A DNA stretch of 64,000 nucleotides from Virgibacillus sp. NKC19-16 (GCF_021560035.1 NZ_CP074373.1:368001-432000), one strand, 5' to 3'; positions 1-9,232 are shown, numbered from the stretch's first letter. A program made the numbers and translations. Notes: generated from the letters alone by a model not told the origin.

Positions 1-734
1 AGGATGGTTCCTGCTGTAGCTCCATATACCGGCAAATTAATGGAGTCGAATGGGAGCCAGTTTGACAGAGGTTCTCCTAGTTCGGTCCCCCAAAGCAAAT
101 CGGCAATGACCATAAACACAAGGGCACTTGTGATAAATCCCAAACCAATGAGCCATCCAAATCGATAGTATCCTGCACCGATAAACCAGCCAATGATATA
201 ATAGATGAGTATATTTAAGGTATACATCAGCAGTGATACTAGCCAGCTACTACTGTGAATCAGGATTGACGAACCAAGAATTGCCTTTGGCAGAAAAATA
301 CTAATACTATTATCAGAGGTCTCGATAACGTTACCTGCCATGGACCGATCAAATGTAACAGGTAAATTGGTCATTTCCATGACGACATATTCTAGACCAG
401 TTAACACGCTCGCAATGACAGCAATGGCAATAGCAATTCCAGCTGCAGCCAACGCTGACCCTGTGAAGTAATCTTTTCGGGTCACGCCATGATTGAGATA
501 AAAAGTCAGGAATGCATAGGCTGAGAGAATGCCGATTACAAGCATATAAATTTTGCTGGAACCATGAGAAAAGTATAAAAAGTCTCCGATCCCGCCATCA
601 ATACCTATGGATACTTCCATTATAATCATCACAATATGGGCTAACAAGATAAATGAAAGGAACCATAAAGACCATTTCAATTGTGCTAAAAACATATCCT
701 GAGCAACTTTAGTGAAGAAAGATTGTTGGTTCAT
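1..734 (-). CDS. ABC transporter permease (3' part beyond window edge)
   Basis: The reading frame is open from an ATG at 734 to base 1, so the C-terminus is outside the window. The visible 244 or so residues are hydrophobic, with several predicted membrane helices separated by short polar loops, as expected for the membrane subunit of a YtrC/YhcI-type exporter. The start lies 1 nt after the stop of the upstream ATPase gene, which makes it the third gene of a GntR-ATPase-permease operon read leftward. The substrate cannot be told from the sequence; homologous modules respond to cell-envelope stress or to membrane-active compounds. No single conserved permease motif was identified, so the call rests on hydrophobicity and position. 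Confidence 0.75.
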   Translation of the reverse strand, partial: MNQQSFFTKVAQDMFLAQLKWSLWFLSFILLAHIVMIIMEVSIGIDGGIGDFLYFSHGSSKIYMLVIGILSAYAFLTFYLNHGVTRKDYFTGSALAAAGIAIAIAVIASVLTGLEYVVMEMTNLPVTFDRSMAGNVIETSDNSISIFLPKAILGSSILIHSSSWLVSLLMYTLNILIYYIIGWFIGAGYYRFGWLIGLGFITSALVFMVIADLLWGTELGEPLSNWLPFDSINLPVYGATAGTI

Positions 735-735
735 A

Positions 736-1608
736 CTAAACCTCCTCACTTGTTAAATAAATGAATAAGTCCTGAAGGGAAATAGGTCTTAATTCAAGCC
801 CTTTTTGCCGTGCATTTAGCCTGTATTCTTCATTTAGACGGCCATATACCATAACGGATTTTGTATCTCCTAATTGTTGTTCACGCAATTGGGGCATACT
901 ACTGACAAATTCGTCTACTTCCCCTGAAGAGCCAGTAATAGAAGCCCCTTTGGACACCAGTTTTTCATATTCTTCATGCAGAACAAGTTCACCTTTATCA
1001 ATAATAATCACCTCATCAAATAAATAATCCATTTCAGAAACAAGATGTGTTGATAAAATAATGGTGCGCGGATGATTGTTTTGGTCTTCCAGTAATTCTT
1101 GATAAAAAATCTCTCTCGTGGGTGCGTCCATGCCGAGATATACCTCATCAAAAATGGTTATTGGTGCACGGCAAGCTAATCCCATTGTTGCACCAAGTGT
1201 AGATTGCATCCCTTTTGACAGTTTATTGACCGGTTTATCCAGTGGAAGCTTAAAACGATCAGCTAGGTGCATCGCATATTCCGCATCAAAATAAGGTCGG
1301 TACCTTTCAACAATGTCAAGCATGGACTTACTCTTGTCATGTTCATCGCTTAAGTCTGACTCATAGAGAAAAGCTACATGCTGCATAATATTTGCATTTT
1401 CGAAAGCCGTTTCACCACCGACCTTTATTGTGCCCTCTGTTGCTACCTGAAGAGAGGACAGTAGAGAAAGGAGAGAGGTCTTTCCAGCACCATTTCTACC
1501 AAGAAGTCCGTAGATTTTTCCTGCTTCAAGCTGCAATGAAATATCTTTTAGTGCCTCGAAATCCTTATATTTTAGGAATACATTTTTCAATTCTATATCA
1601 AACATCAT
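736..1608 (-). CDS. ABC transporter ATP-binding protein (YtrB/YhcG-like)
   Basis: This 290-residue nucleotide-binding subunit has a Walker A motif (GLLGRNGAGKTSLL, about residues 35-48), a signature written LSKGM rather than LSGGQ, a Walker B region in which the usual DEPTxGLD reads DEVYLGMD, and the H-loop STHLV. Such departures are common in the GntR-linked YtrB/YhcG subgroup. The start ATG overlaps the stop of the upstream GntR gene in an ATGA, indicating translational coupling, and the permease follows after 1 nt. It should energise the adjacent permease at the membrane. The transported compound is unknown. Confidence 0.88.
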   Translation of the reverse strand: MMFDIELKNVFLKYKDFEALKDISLQLEAGKIYGLLGRNGAGKTSLLSLLSSLQVATEGTIKVGGETAFENANIMQHVAFLYESDLSDEHDKSKSMLDIVERYRPYFDAEYAMHLADRFKLPLDKPVNKLSKGMQSTLGATMGLACRAPITIFDEVYLGMDAPTREIFYQELLEDQNNHPRTIILSTHLVSEMDYLFDEVIIIDKGELVLHEEYEKLVSKGASITGSSGEVDEFVSSMPQLREQQLGDTKSVMVYGRLNEEYRLNARQKGLELRPISLQDLFIYLTSEEV

Positions 1609-1979
1609 ATGTCACCGCCTTTTACCTTTTTAATTAAAGCAAATATTTCATCCTCAGATATGTCTAATTTATCCGCTTCTTGTACTAGATGCATGACATA
1701 GTCACTGACAAATGCTTCTTTTCGTTTTTGAATAAGTTTATCTTTGACGCCTTCCGCTACAAACATACCAACACCTCGTTTTTTATAAATAATTCCCTCA
1801 TCAACCAGCTGTGTTACTCCTTTTGACACGGTAGCATGATTGATTTTGTAAAAATGAACTAGCTGATTCGTGGAAGGCGCCTGATCTCCTTCTTTCAGTT
1901 GGTCATTTACAATTTGATCTTCAATTCGCTCTCGTACTTGCATGAAAATAGGTTTGTTCGTATCAAATGCCATACTCAA
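1605..1979 (-). CDS. GntR family transcriptional regulator (YtrA subfamily)
   Basis: This is a short GntR protein of 124 residues: an N-terminal winged helix-turn-helix (about residues 10-75) with a short helical tail instead of a full ligand-binding domain, which is typical of the YtrA subfamily that represses ABC transporter operons. A TTG at 1979 is the likely start because a GGTGA ribosome binding site lies 7 nt upstream; an ATG two codons later is less well spaced. It is the first gene of the operon with the ATPase and permease. It probably represses itself by binding the palindrome at 2016-2045 and is relieved by envelope-active compounds, by analogy with YtrA. Confidence 0.88.
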   Translation of the reverse strand: MSMAFDTNKPIFMQVRERIEDQIVNDQLKEGDQAPSTNQLVHFYKINHATVSKGVTQLVDEGIIYKKRGVGMFVAEGVKDKLIQKRKEAFVSDYVMHLVQEADKLDISEDEIFALIKKVKGGDI

Positions 1980-2015
1980 CTGGTAATCACCACTTTGTTT
2001 TTAGTTATATTCTGC

Positions 2016-2045
2016 TATGGTTATATGGTTATCCATATAACCATA
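2016..2045. promoter_or_regulatory. Perfect 13-bp inverted repeat, probable GntR operator
   Basis: Bases 2016-2028 (TATGGTTATATGG) and 2033-2045 form a perfect 13-bp inverted repeat around a 4-nt TTAT spacer. It lies 37-66 bp upstream of the regulator start at 1979, where a repressor of its own operon would bind. YtrA-type proteins are known to use long palindromes. No other gene uses this region on the minus strand, so autoregulation is the simplest reading. Confidence 0.7.
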
Positions 2046-2151
2046 TTTGTTAAGTTTACTTTTGTCAAGAGAAATATGGATACGATTAGGATTCCGGTTA
2101 TAAACTAATCAAGAAAGGACTTAAGATAGATAACAGGAGGAATCACAGGGA

Positions 2152-2586
2152 ATGGCTACCTTAATCGTAACCGATGAAATTATTATTCACGCTCCTCTTT
2201 CAAAAGTTTGGGATGTACTTATAAAGTCGAAATATATTAGGGAATGGGACGATTTGCCGGATGACTTTCCGGAAGAAGTGCTCGATGTAGGAAGTGAAAT
2301 AATTTGGGATTTTCCTGATGGTAGCTTTTCAAAAAATACCGTAGTTAAAGCAGAAGAGGGAAAAGAAATGCAAATAGCTCTGTATGTATCCAATTGGGAA
2401 GTAACACCAAAGCTTGGGGAGATCATTTATAGTTTTGAAATACTGATGCATGGTGACGGTACAAGACTGAGATTAAGACATGGCGATTTTTCTTTGTTGT
2501 CTAATGGAGAAGATTACCAAGAGGCATCGGCTAAATTTTCAGCTATAGCAAAAAGGAAGATAAAACAATTAGCGGAAAATAGGTAG
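2152..2586 (+). CDS. SRPBCC-fold protein
   Basis: This is a 144-residue protein of the START/polyketide-cyclase (SRPBCC) fold. It opens with a first strand followed by the helix motif PLSKVWDVLIKSKYIREW and has a C-terminal amphipathic helix. An AGGAGG-type ribosome binding site lies about 13 nt before the ATG. The gene is monocistronic and ends in a strong hairpin. SRPBCC proteins bind hydrophobic ligands or act as AHSA1-like factors, and nothing in the context identifies the ligand. Confidence 0.75.
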   Translation: MATLIVTDEIIIHAPLSKVWDVLIKSKYIREWDDLPDDFPEEVLDVGSEIIWDFPDGSFSKNTVVKAEEGKEMQIALYVSNWEVTPKLGEIIYSFEILMHGDGTRLRLRHGDFSLLSNGEDYQEASAKFSAIAKRKIKQLAENR

Positions 2587-2626
2587 AGTGCCCCCTTTGG
2601 ATTTATAGAAAGGGGCACTCTGTCTA
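2585..2626. terminator. Bidirectional hairpin terminator
   Basis: AGAGTGCCCCCTTT at 2585-2598 pairs with AAAGGGGCACTCT at 2609-2621. It separates the SRPBCC gene from the convergent catalase gene and can serve both. Confidence 0.75.
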
Positions 2627-2630
2627 GTAT

Positions 2631-4247
2631 TTAATACGGCTCAGAATCATGGCCTTTTTCAATCGCCTGTTCTGGCGATTTTTCAGCATCTTTGTTTCCA
2701 AGTGGATTTTTACTGGAACTATTTTTATCCTTTGTTTTCTTAGCTTCATCCAATCCCTCTCGCAGGCGGCGTCCATATTCTTCATCCGCTTCCTCTGCAA
2801 GTGCAATCATTTTATCTTGAATTCGTTGGTCACACTCGGAAATATCATTTACGAGGTTGGTGATCAAATCATCCTTTTCCCAGTCTTCAAACCAGCGGAA
2901 GGTTTCACCTGCTTGCCTCGTATTGTCATTTCGTTCGATGGATTCCCGTACAAGTTTTCCCTCGACTTTTGGTGTATGTTCTTTTCCGGTTTGTTCTGCT
3001 TCCTTTAAACCACCTAAGATAGATGGCTCATAGTTAACATGCGGGTTTTGGCCAGGTGCTTTATCGTTTGATTGCCGCATTGGCCCGCCTTCATGATTGG
3101 TTGCTACTCTTTTTTGGGCAGCATTAACCGGTACTTGCAAATAATTGGCCCCCACACGATAGCGCTGTGTATCGGAATAGGAAAACGTTCTGCCCTGCAG
3201 CATTTTATCATCGGAAAAATCAAGTCCGTCAACAAGTACTCCCGTGCCGAATGCGGCCTGTTCTACTTCTGTAAAATAATTCTCCGGATTTTTATTTAGG
3301 ACCATTTTTCCGACTGGCAGCCAAGGGAACTGGTCCTGTGGCCAAATCTTTGTATCATCAAGTGGATCGAAATCCAGTTCAGGATGCGCTTCGTCACTCA
3401 TAATTTGCACAAAAAGTTCCCATTCTGGATAATCCCCGCGCTCAATTGCGTCATATAAATCCTGTGTGGCGTGATTAAAGTTTGTTGCTTGAATATCATT
3501 CGCTTCTTGTTGTGTTAAATTTTTAATGCCTTGTTTTGGTTCCCAGTGGTATTTAACAAGTACGGCCGCGCCTTCACTGTTCACCCACCGATACGTATTA
3601 ACTCCCGACCCTTGCATCATCCGGTAGTTTGCCGGGATTCCCCATGGCGAATAAATAAATGTAACCATATGAAAGGATTCGGGTGAATTTGCACAAAAAT
3701 CAAAGAAACGTTCATTATCCTGAATATTTGTTATGGGATCGGGTCTAAATGCATGAATCATGTCAGGAAATTTCATGGCATCGCGAATAAAAAAGATTTT
3801 TATATTGTTTCCAACTAAATCCCAGTTTCCATCTTCTGTGTACATTTTTACGGCAAATCCACGAGGGTCCCGAAGTGTCTCCGGGGAATGCGTGCCATGC
3901 ACCACCGTTGAAAAACGAATGAAGAGCGGCGTCTGCTTCCCTTTTTCCTGAAAAACTTTCGCCCGTGTATACTTTGAAACAGGTTCTCCGCCAACAGTTC
4001 CATATGTTTCAAAATACCCATGAGCACCTGTACCACGGGCATGAACAATGCGCTCTGGTATCTTTTCTCTGTCAAAGTGGCTGATTTTTTCAATGTAATC
4101 ATAGTTTTCAAGTGTCGCCGGGCCGCGATTGCCTACTGTTCGTATGTTTTGGTTGTTTGTAACTGGATGCCCTTGTCTCGTTGTAAGTGTGTCTTCATTT
4201 TCGATATGTGTTTGGTGATTGGTTTCGTTTGAATGATCTTTGGCCAT
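2631..4247 (-). CDS. Catalase (haem, monofunctional, clade 3-like)
   Basis: This 538-residue catalase breaks down hydrogen peroxide. The distal histidine is in [13 protein letters not shown] (H69), the distal asparagine in the NWDLVGNN motif (N147), and the proximal haem-ligand tyrosine in [12 protein letters not shown] (Y357). The core covers about residues 20-490, followed by a charged Lys/Asp/Ser-rich tail of about 45 residues. The length is close to B. subtilis KatX and longer than KatA, but I cannot decide between vegetative and spore roles. It is monocistronic, with a GGAGGT ribosome binding site upstream of 4247. I looked for a PerR box in the upstream 135 bp and did not find a convincing one. 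Confidence 0.95.
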   Translation of the reverse strand: MAKDHSNETNHQTHIENEDTLTTRQGHPVTNNQNIRTVGNRGPATLENYDYIEKISHFDREKIPERIVHARGTGAHGYFETYGTVGGEPVSKYTRAKVFQEKGKQTPLFIRFSTVVHGTHSPETLRDPRGFAVKMYTEDGNWDLVGNNIKIFFIRDAMKFPDMIHAFRPDPITNIQDNERFFDFCANSPESFHMVTFIYSPWGIPANYRMMQGSGVNTYRWVNSEGAAVLVKYHWEPKQGIKNLTQQEANDIQATNFNHATQDLYDAIERGDYPEWELFVQIMSDEAHPELDFDPLDDTKIWPQDQFPWLPVGKMVLNKNPENYFTEVEQAAFGTGVLVDGLDFSDDKMLQGRTFSYSDTQRYRVGANYLQVPVNAAQKRVATNHEGGPMRQSNDKAPGQNPHVNYEPSILGGLKEAEQTGKEHTPKVEGKLVRESIERNDNTRQAGETFRWFEDWEKDDLITNLVNDISECDQRIQDKMIALAEEADEEYGRRLREGLDEAKKTKDKNSSSKNPLGNKDAEKSPEQAIEKGHDSEPY

Positions 4248-4382
4248 ACTTTTACCTCCGATTTATTATAGATTTGCATAGCATATTTCTAAAGCAAGTC
4301 TCAGGTGAAATGAGGCTGTGCTTTGGTTTATGCATGTACCTATAACGTTGCCAAAAATGACCAATATTATCCTTGTTTTTAG

Positions 4383-4883
4383 TTAGTATATATCATGGGG
4401 GTTATATTCTTTTCCTGTTTCTATATACTTCTTGATGAAGTTGAAGGCTTGCTCTAAAGATCGCACATCGTAATTTGCTCTTCTTTTCGTTCTATCGTGC
4501 GGATCATAATGATGGTGATGAGGTTCGGTCTCAATTTTAAATTCATCCGGAGTCCATTCTGCATTATGTGGGTCATTTCCCCAACCTGAAATATGACTAA
4601 GTTGAATACTTTTCTTCGGGATAATTATTTTCCAGTTATATTGATATAATCGGATATATCCCTTTTCATTATAGTTTTCAACTGCATGTAAACCAGTGAT
4701 TCCAAGCACAGGATGTTCTATAAGAGGGAATAATACCTCGAGCCTTTTATTCGTTCTTCTAAAGTTGGCAAAAATAGAGTTCCTGTTATATAAATGCTTA
4801 TAAGATTTTAGTAAATATCCATATGTTACAAGTATATCGTCAATATCTGCAGGGAGGAGTAGTTCATCTTTATCATATGCCAA
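4383..4883 (-). CDS. DUF6516/TumE-like protein, putative toxin of a two-gene module
   Basis: This 166-residue protein contains a striking histidine cluster, PHHHHYDPHD (residues 121-130), followed by a charged segment and a C-terminal helix ending in FIKKYIETG. That layout resembles DUF6516, which is annotated as the TumE-type toxin partner of a small DNA-binding antitoxin. The start lies 1 nt after the stop of the upstream helix-turn-helix gene, so the two are translationally linked. The family assignment is by eye and the toxic activity is an inference. An alternative is a conserved protein of unknown role. Confidence 0.5.
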   Translation of the reverse strand: MAYDKDELLLPADIDDILVTYGYLLKSYKHLYNRNSIFANFRRTNKRLEVLFPLIEHPVLGITGLHAVENYNEKGYIRLYQYNWKIIIPKKSIQLSHISGWGNDPHNAEWTPDEFKIETEPHHHHYDPHDRTKRRANYDVRSLEQAFNFIKKYIETGKEYNPHDIY

Positions 4884-4884
4884 A

Positions 4885-5634
4885 TCAGCTCCCTCCCAGC
4901 AGCTTCATTATTTCCTTTTTCTCATTTTCTAAATCTCGCCACAGATAATAGTCACTAGGATCATCCATTGAATCACCATCATACGCTGCAAACGCCTCTT
5001 TTACCGAACCTGATTTATATTTAATTTCCAGTTGGGTAATTTCATAGTTTAATTCTTCTAATCGCTCTGCAGGTGATTGATCTCGAAGTTTTTTTTCTTG
5101 TGCATTCATTTGCATACGAATTGCATATATAGGATCTTCCCAGAGCTCAACTGTATATTTAGGGATTTTACGATGGGAGTTGGTATTTACGACTTCTAAT
5201 CCCTGTTGTATATATTTGTTCAAGGTAACTCTGGACACACCTAAATGATCTGATGCTTCTTTCGGTGTTAATAAATAGGATGAGGGATAACTAAATTGAA
5301 TTTCATCGCCTCCCATTTGATAATACCAGTGTTCAAAATCGATTTTTAATTTTCCAAAGTCCATATCTGAAGAAGGTAATTCCGTATACGCTAAACGTTG
5401 TAACCACTTTTTTAAATTCTTTTGATGTTTTTCGGAAAGTAGATAATCATTGTTAAATTTAATTCCGTATTTGTCTAACGCTATTCCAACGACCTTATCA
5501 GGAAACATACTTAACAAGACGGTTACAATTTTCCCCATAATATAATCTGTTTCTTTTTCAATTATAGAAAGTTCATGATTGCGATAGCCTTGGTTGATAT
5601 TTTTATTGGTTAGTTCGTAAATTGCATTACTCAT
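4885..5634 (-). CDS. Helix-turn-helix protein upstream of DUF6516-like gene
   Basis: This protein of about 249 residues has a central MerR/excisionase-like helix-turn-helix (LTPKEASDHLGVSRVTLNKYI, about residues 121-141 from this start), preceded by a helical N-terminal region and followed by a coiled-coil-like segment rich in Glu and Lys. A frame-matched ATG at 5643 lies only 1 nt from the AGGAGG, so the ATG at 5634, 9 nt away, is preferred. It precedes the His-rich protein by 1 nt and may be its antitoxin and repressor, although it is larger than typical antitoxins. The function is not established. Confidence 0.6.
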   Translation of the reverse strand: MSNAIYELTNKNINQGYRNHELSIIEKETDYIMGKIVTVLLSMFPDKVVGIALDKYGIKFNNDYLLSEKHQKNLKKWLQRLAYTELPSSDMDFGKLKIDFEHWYYQMGGDEIQFSYPSSYLLTPKEASDHLGVSRVTLNKYIQQGLEVVNTNSHRKIPKYTVELWEDPIYAIRMQMNAQEKKLRDQSPAERLEELNYEITQLEIKYKSGSVKEAFAAYDGDSMDDPSDYYLWRDLENEKKEIMKLLGGS

Positions 5635-5913
5635 TGGGCCCATTCCTCCTCACCTCCATTATAAGTGGTATTTACTATATGTCAATTTTGTTAATAGACA
5701 AAAATGGTATATTGTAAATAGTATGCTCATGACTATATGAAATATGTCTTAAAGATTAGCGAAACCTGGTAGTTAAGCATGGCTTTTATATACTTTTGAT
5801 ACAATTATATTGGAGTTAAATAGTCTGTAGAACTTTTAAAATTGTTTAATCACCGGGCAACCATCACATGAATACCATAATAAACAGAAACTGCAAATGA
5901 AGGAGGGAAGATT

Positions 5914-7326
5914 ATGCAGATACATGTGGTGCAGCGTGTTGAGTCCTTATGGGGGATAGCACAGCGATATAGTGCCGATATGAATCAGATTGTATTAGTC
6001 AATCAATTAGATAATCCAGATGTGCTTGTTGTGGGGCAGGCATTAGTTATTCCAGATCCTAACCGGGAATATGTTGTGCAAGCAGGGGATAACCTGTGGT
6101 CCATTGCACAAATATATGGTGTACCTGTACAGGAGCTTGCGGAGTTCAATAATATTACAAATCCCTCACTTATTTATATTGGTCAAATGCTCATTATTCC
6201 CTATTTCCCTCATATCGTACAGCCTGGTGAATCGCTTTGGGCTATCGCTCAGGGGTATGGAGTCAGCGTAAATCAAATTATTCAGGCAAATAACATTACA
6301 AACCTCGACCTCATTCATATCGGGCAGACACTAGGAATCCCGGCTGCTGATAGGCCAGTAACGGAAACAAATGCTTTTACAACGCAATTGAATGAACAAG
6401 GAAGGCAAGAAGTGTTGATGTTAGGAAGAAATTTTACGTATCTCTCCCCGTTTTCCTATAACATAAATTCGGATGGTACGATTACAGAATTACAGGATCA
6501 GCTAGTCCTGGAAGCGGCTGATGCAACAAATACTGCCCCGCTTTTAGTGCTGACAAATTTTACAAATGGTGGCTTTGACTCAGATCTAGCAGCTGCAATA
6601 CTACGTAATCCGGATCTTCAGGAGACATTGATAACTAATCTGATCAATGAGATGCGTGTGAAGGGATATGCCGGTATAAACTTTGATTTAGAATATATTT
6701 ATCCAGAGGATCGCGAAAATTATAATGATTTTTTAAGGCTTACAGTTGCGCGAATGCACCCACAAGGATTTATCGTTTCCACGGCAGTTGCCCCTAAAGT
6801 TTCAGCTGATCAACAGGGGTTGCTTTATGAAGCACATGATTATCAGGCACATGGAGAAATTGTCGACTTTGTTGTGGTTATGACCTATGAATGGGGATGG
6901 GCTGGAGGAAGACCGTGGGCGATTGCTCCCATTAATGAAGTCCGGCAAGTGCTGGATTACGCAGTGTCGGTGATCCCCCGTAATAAAATCTCCATTGGCA
7001 TACCGTTATATGGGCGTGATTGGGAAATCCCTTGGGTGGAAGGAACAACAGCACAAACGATTAGCCCGAAAGAAGCAGTGCAGCTGGCAGCCCAATATGG
7101 TGCTGCCATTGAGTATGATGAAACGTATCAATCCCCATTTTTCCGCTATGTGGACGAAAATGGCCAAGCGCATGAAGTGTGGTTTGAAGATGCCGGTAGT
7201 GTTCAGGCAAAATACGACACGCTCAAGAATTATGGCCTAAGGGGGGTTAGTTACTGGGTGTTGGGTAATCCATTCCCGCAAAATTGGGCTGTCCTTCAGC
7301 GTAATTTTAGGATTAGAAAATTTTAG
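5914..7326 (+). CDS. sleL: Spore cortex-type GH18 hydrolase with three LysM domains (SleL/YaaH-like)
   Basis: This 470-residue protein has three LysM peptidoglycan-binding domains (about residues 3-47, 52-96 and 99-143) and a glycoside hydrolase 18 domain (about 155-465). The GH18 active site reads GYAGINFDLEYI, with D258 and catalytic E260. B. subtilis YaaH and B. cereus SleL, the N-acetylglucosaminidases that degrade cortex during germination, have the same architecture with two LysM domains, so the third is an extra. There is no signal peptide, as in SleL. The ribosome binding site GGAGGG lies 7 nt before the ATG. The symbol is by architecture, not by alignment. Confidence 0.88.
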   Translation: MQIHVVQRVESLWGIAQRYSADMNQIVLVNQLDNPDVLVVGQALVIPDPNREYVVQAGDNLWSIAQIYGVPVQELAEFNNITNPSLIYIGQMLIIPYFPHIVQPGESLWAIAQGYGVSVNQIIQANNITNLDLIHIGQTLGIPAADRPVTETNAFTTQLNEQGRQEVLMLGRNFTYLSPFSYNINSDGTITELQDQLVLEAADATNTAPLLVLTNFTNGGFDSDLAAAILRNPDLQETLITNLINEMRVKGYAGINFDLEYIYPEDRENYNDFLRLTVARMHPQGFIVSTAVAPKVSADQQGLLYEAHDYQAHGEIVDFVVVMTYEWGWAGGRPWAIAPINEVRQVLDYAVSVIPRNKISIGIPLYGRDWEIPWVEGTTAQTISPKEAVQLAAQYGAAIEYDETYQSPFFRYVDENGQAHEVWFEDAGSVQAKYDTLKNYGLRGVSYWVLGNPFPQNWAVLQRNFRIRKF

Positions 7327-7330
7327 CTGG

Positions 7331-7370
7331 AAAACGCTGATCGAAGTGCCTATTCGTATCAGCGTTTTTT
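7331..7370. terminator. Rho-independent terminator
   Basis: AAAACGCTGAT (7331-7341) pairs with ATCAGCGTTTT ending in a T run at 7364-7370. It follows the GH18 gene and faces the convergent DUF3891 gene. Confidence 0.85.
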
Positions 7371-7372
7371 GA

Positions 7373-8140
7373 TTAATCTTCCACTAGAAGCAGATCAATC
7401 TTTTGCAGAGGGGCTTCTTCATAACTTGGAATTAATCCCTTCGTAGAAATCGTCTCTTTTGTAACTACTTTCTGCTTTAATGTAATCGCTAGTGGATTTT
7501 CAAAAGGAAACTCATGGATGGCGATCGTATCATGACCTTTCCAGGTAAGTCCCATTTTATTTTCATTAAATCCATGGAGTGCACTAGAAATCGGAATTCC
7601 TTCTCGGAAAAAGGGATGGCCGTCTTCCATCGCAACTTCGGGTTCATTTAAGCACAAAAATAAGGATAGACTATCACAGATCTGGAGCAGGGCGTAATGA
7701 AAGTCAAATGCAGCTTTATCAAATTCGGAAAATGATTCAATTATTTGTTGTTGGCGCTCTTTCTCTTGTTCGACAAAGGCTTTAGCTTCGTCTGAGGTTT
7801 CTTGCAGGAGAAAGTTCATATAATACCTGCTGCATAATAGTCCTGCATACGCGTCACGTCCCACTACTTCCTCAATGCCATGCTTGTAAAATACAGCCTT
7901 TGGAGGTGTGGGGAAATCAATAAATGTGTAAGGTTCCTGTTTTTGGTCATTCCAGAAAGGCTGCTTGTCAACTGGTTTCCATCCAACATCATGATTGTAA
8001 ATTGCATATTCAACAGACTTCCGAAGCTTAGTATCCTTAAATAAAGCACCTCGCCAGTTGGTTATGATTTCTCCGGAAACTTGAGCATGGTCGTGTTGTT
8101 TGATCAATACAAATTCATTTTCACGTTCTCTGACAATCAT
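7373..8140 (-). CDS. DUF3891 family protein
   Basis: This is a 255-residue soluble protein of the DUF3891 family. It begins MIVRERENEFVLIKQHDHA, and the histidine and aspartate residues near the start (HDHAQVSG) and in AIYNHDVGW recall HD-type metal sites. It is monocistronic, convergent with the GH18 gene and divergent from the VOC gene. No function is established for the family. The start ATG is preceded by a GGATGA-like Shine-Dalgarno. Confidence 0.75.
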   Translation of the reverse strand: MIVRERENEFVLIKQHDHAQVSGEIITNWRGALFKDTKLRKSVEYAIYNHDVGWKPVDKQPFWNDQKQEPYTFIDFPTPPKAVFYKHGIEEVVGRDAYAGLLCSRYYMNFLLQETSDEAKAFVEQEKERQQQIIESFSEFDKAAFDFHYALLQICDSLSLFLCLNEPEVAMEDGHPFFREGIPISSALHGFNENKMGLTWKGHDTIAIHEFPFENPLAITLKQKVVTKETISTKGLIPSYEEAPLQKIDLLLVED

Positions 8141-8222
8141 TAAAGGTCATCCTTTCCGTTTTCTTCCTCTGTATAATGAGTATAAGAGAAAAAGATAGAA
8201 GGGACAAAATATAATGTGTTCA

Positions 8223-8267
8223 TTGACAAAAGCAGTGATACTAAATATAATAAATTACATAAAGTAA
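8223..8267 (+). promoter_or_regulatory. Sigma-A promoter with overlapping inverted-repeat operator
   Basis: TTGACA (8223-8228), a 17-bp spacer and TATAAT (8246-8251) form a consensus vegetative promoter for the dioxygenase-like gene. Immediately downstream, at the expected transcription start, lies the palindrome TTACATAAAGTAA (8255-8267). A repressor bound there would block initiation. Bacillus DUF24/MarR-type thiol-stress regulators such as YodB/CatR use TTAC/GTAA palindromes in this position; assignment to that family is an inference. Confidence 0.7.
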
Positions 8268-8315
8268 CTTAGTGTCAATAAATAATCATTTATATAAATA
8301 AAAAGGATGGTAAAT

Positions 8316-9167
8316 ATGGAAAAGCAGTTTTTTGAAAAACCTGCAACATATGTGGGTGAACTCAGTATTAATGTAACTGACTTGGAAAAATCAATATCTT
8401 TTTATAAAAATGTACTTGGATTCAGTGTGCTGGAACAATCAGCACGTAAAGCAGTATTAACAGCAGATGGGAAAACAGCTTTGCTGACACTGGAACAGCC
8501 TGGAAATGTGCAGCCAAAACAAGGTAGGACGACTGGTTTGTTTCATTTTGCAATTCTTGTACCGACACGCGCGGACCTCTCCAGCTTTTTGACGCATATC
8601 ATTAAGCAAAGAGTTCAGTTAGGGGCGTCTGATCATTATGTAAGTGAAGCATTGTATCTTTCGGACCCGGATGGAAATGGGATTGAAGTATATCACGACC
8701 GTCCGGCTTCTGAATGGAAATGGACGGATGGCCAGGTGTCCATGGGAACAGAACAGTTGGATGGAGACAGTCTGATTGCAGAAAGTACAAAAGAATGGAA
8801 TGGAATGCCGAGCGGGACAATAATTGGCCATATTCATTTACATGTTTCTCATCTTTCGAATACGGAGGAATTTTACATTGGTGGTCTTGGGTTTACCGTC
8901 GTTACGACTTATGCTGGTGCACTATTTACGTCCACCGCTGACTACCATCACCATATCGGATTAAATGTGTGGAATGGGGAAGGTGCTAAAGCTCCGGCGA
9001 AAAATAGTGTTGGCCTGAACTGGTATACACTCGTTTTTCCGGATGCGGACGCAAGAAGGGCCGCTGCGGAGCGCATCGAACAAATTGGTGCCCAAGTGAA
9101 AAGGGAAGAGGATTATTATATAGTGGAAGATCCGTCTGGTAATGTCATACACATGCACATTAGCTAA
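8316..9167 (+). CDS. VOC family extradiol dioxygenase-like protein (CatE-like)
   Basis: This protein of about 283 residues consists of two vicinal-oxygen-chelate repeats (about residues 12-125 and 165-280), the architecture of catechol-2,3-dioxygenases such as B. subtilis CatE. Metal-site-like residues include H in LFHFAILV, E in GIEVYHDRP and the histidines of IGHIHLHV and HHHIGLN. The ATG at 8316 is preferred over one at 8307 because an AAAGGA site lies just before it. The operator-bearing promoter and the nearby MarR/hydrolase pair suggest electrophile or quinone detoxification. The substrate is not proven. Confidence 0.8.
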   Translation: MEKQFFEKPATYVGELSINVTDLEKSISFYKNVLGFSVLEQSARKAVLTADGKTALLTLEQPGNVQPKQGRTTGLFHFAILVPTRADLSSFLTHIIKQRVQLGASDHYVSEALYLSDPDGNGIEVYHDRPASEWKWTDGQVSMGTEQLDGDSLIAESTKEWNGMPSGTIIGHIHLHVSHLSNTEEFYIGGLGFTVVTTYAGALFTSTADYHHHIGLNVWNGEGAKAPAKNSVGLNWYTLVFPDADARRAAAERIEQIGAQVKREEDYYIVEDPSGNVIHMHIS

Positions 9168-9180
9168 TATACGGGATTGT

Positions 9181-9212
9181 AAAAGCGAGGGAGAAGCTTA
9201 TCCCTCGCTTTT
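9181..9212 (+). terminator. Terminator of the VOC dioxygenase-like gene
   Basis: AAAAGCGAGGGA (9181-9192) pairs with TCCCTCGCTTTT (9201-9212), giving a perfect stem ending in Ts. Confidence 0.85.
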
Positions 9213-9232
9213 ATATATCAACCGCACAGCAA

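Noticed and set aside
2649-4232. Several plus-strand frames across the catalase gene
   Set aside because: They are antisense shadows of a strongly conserved gene.
4248-4382. PerR box for the catalase gene
   Set aside because: No match to the TTATAATNATTATAA pattern of convincing quality was seen.
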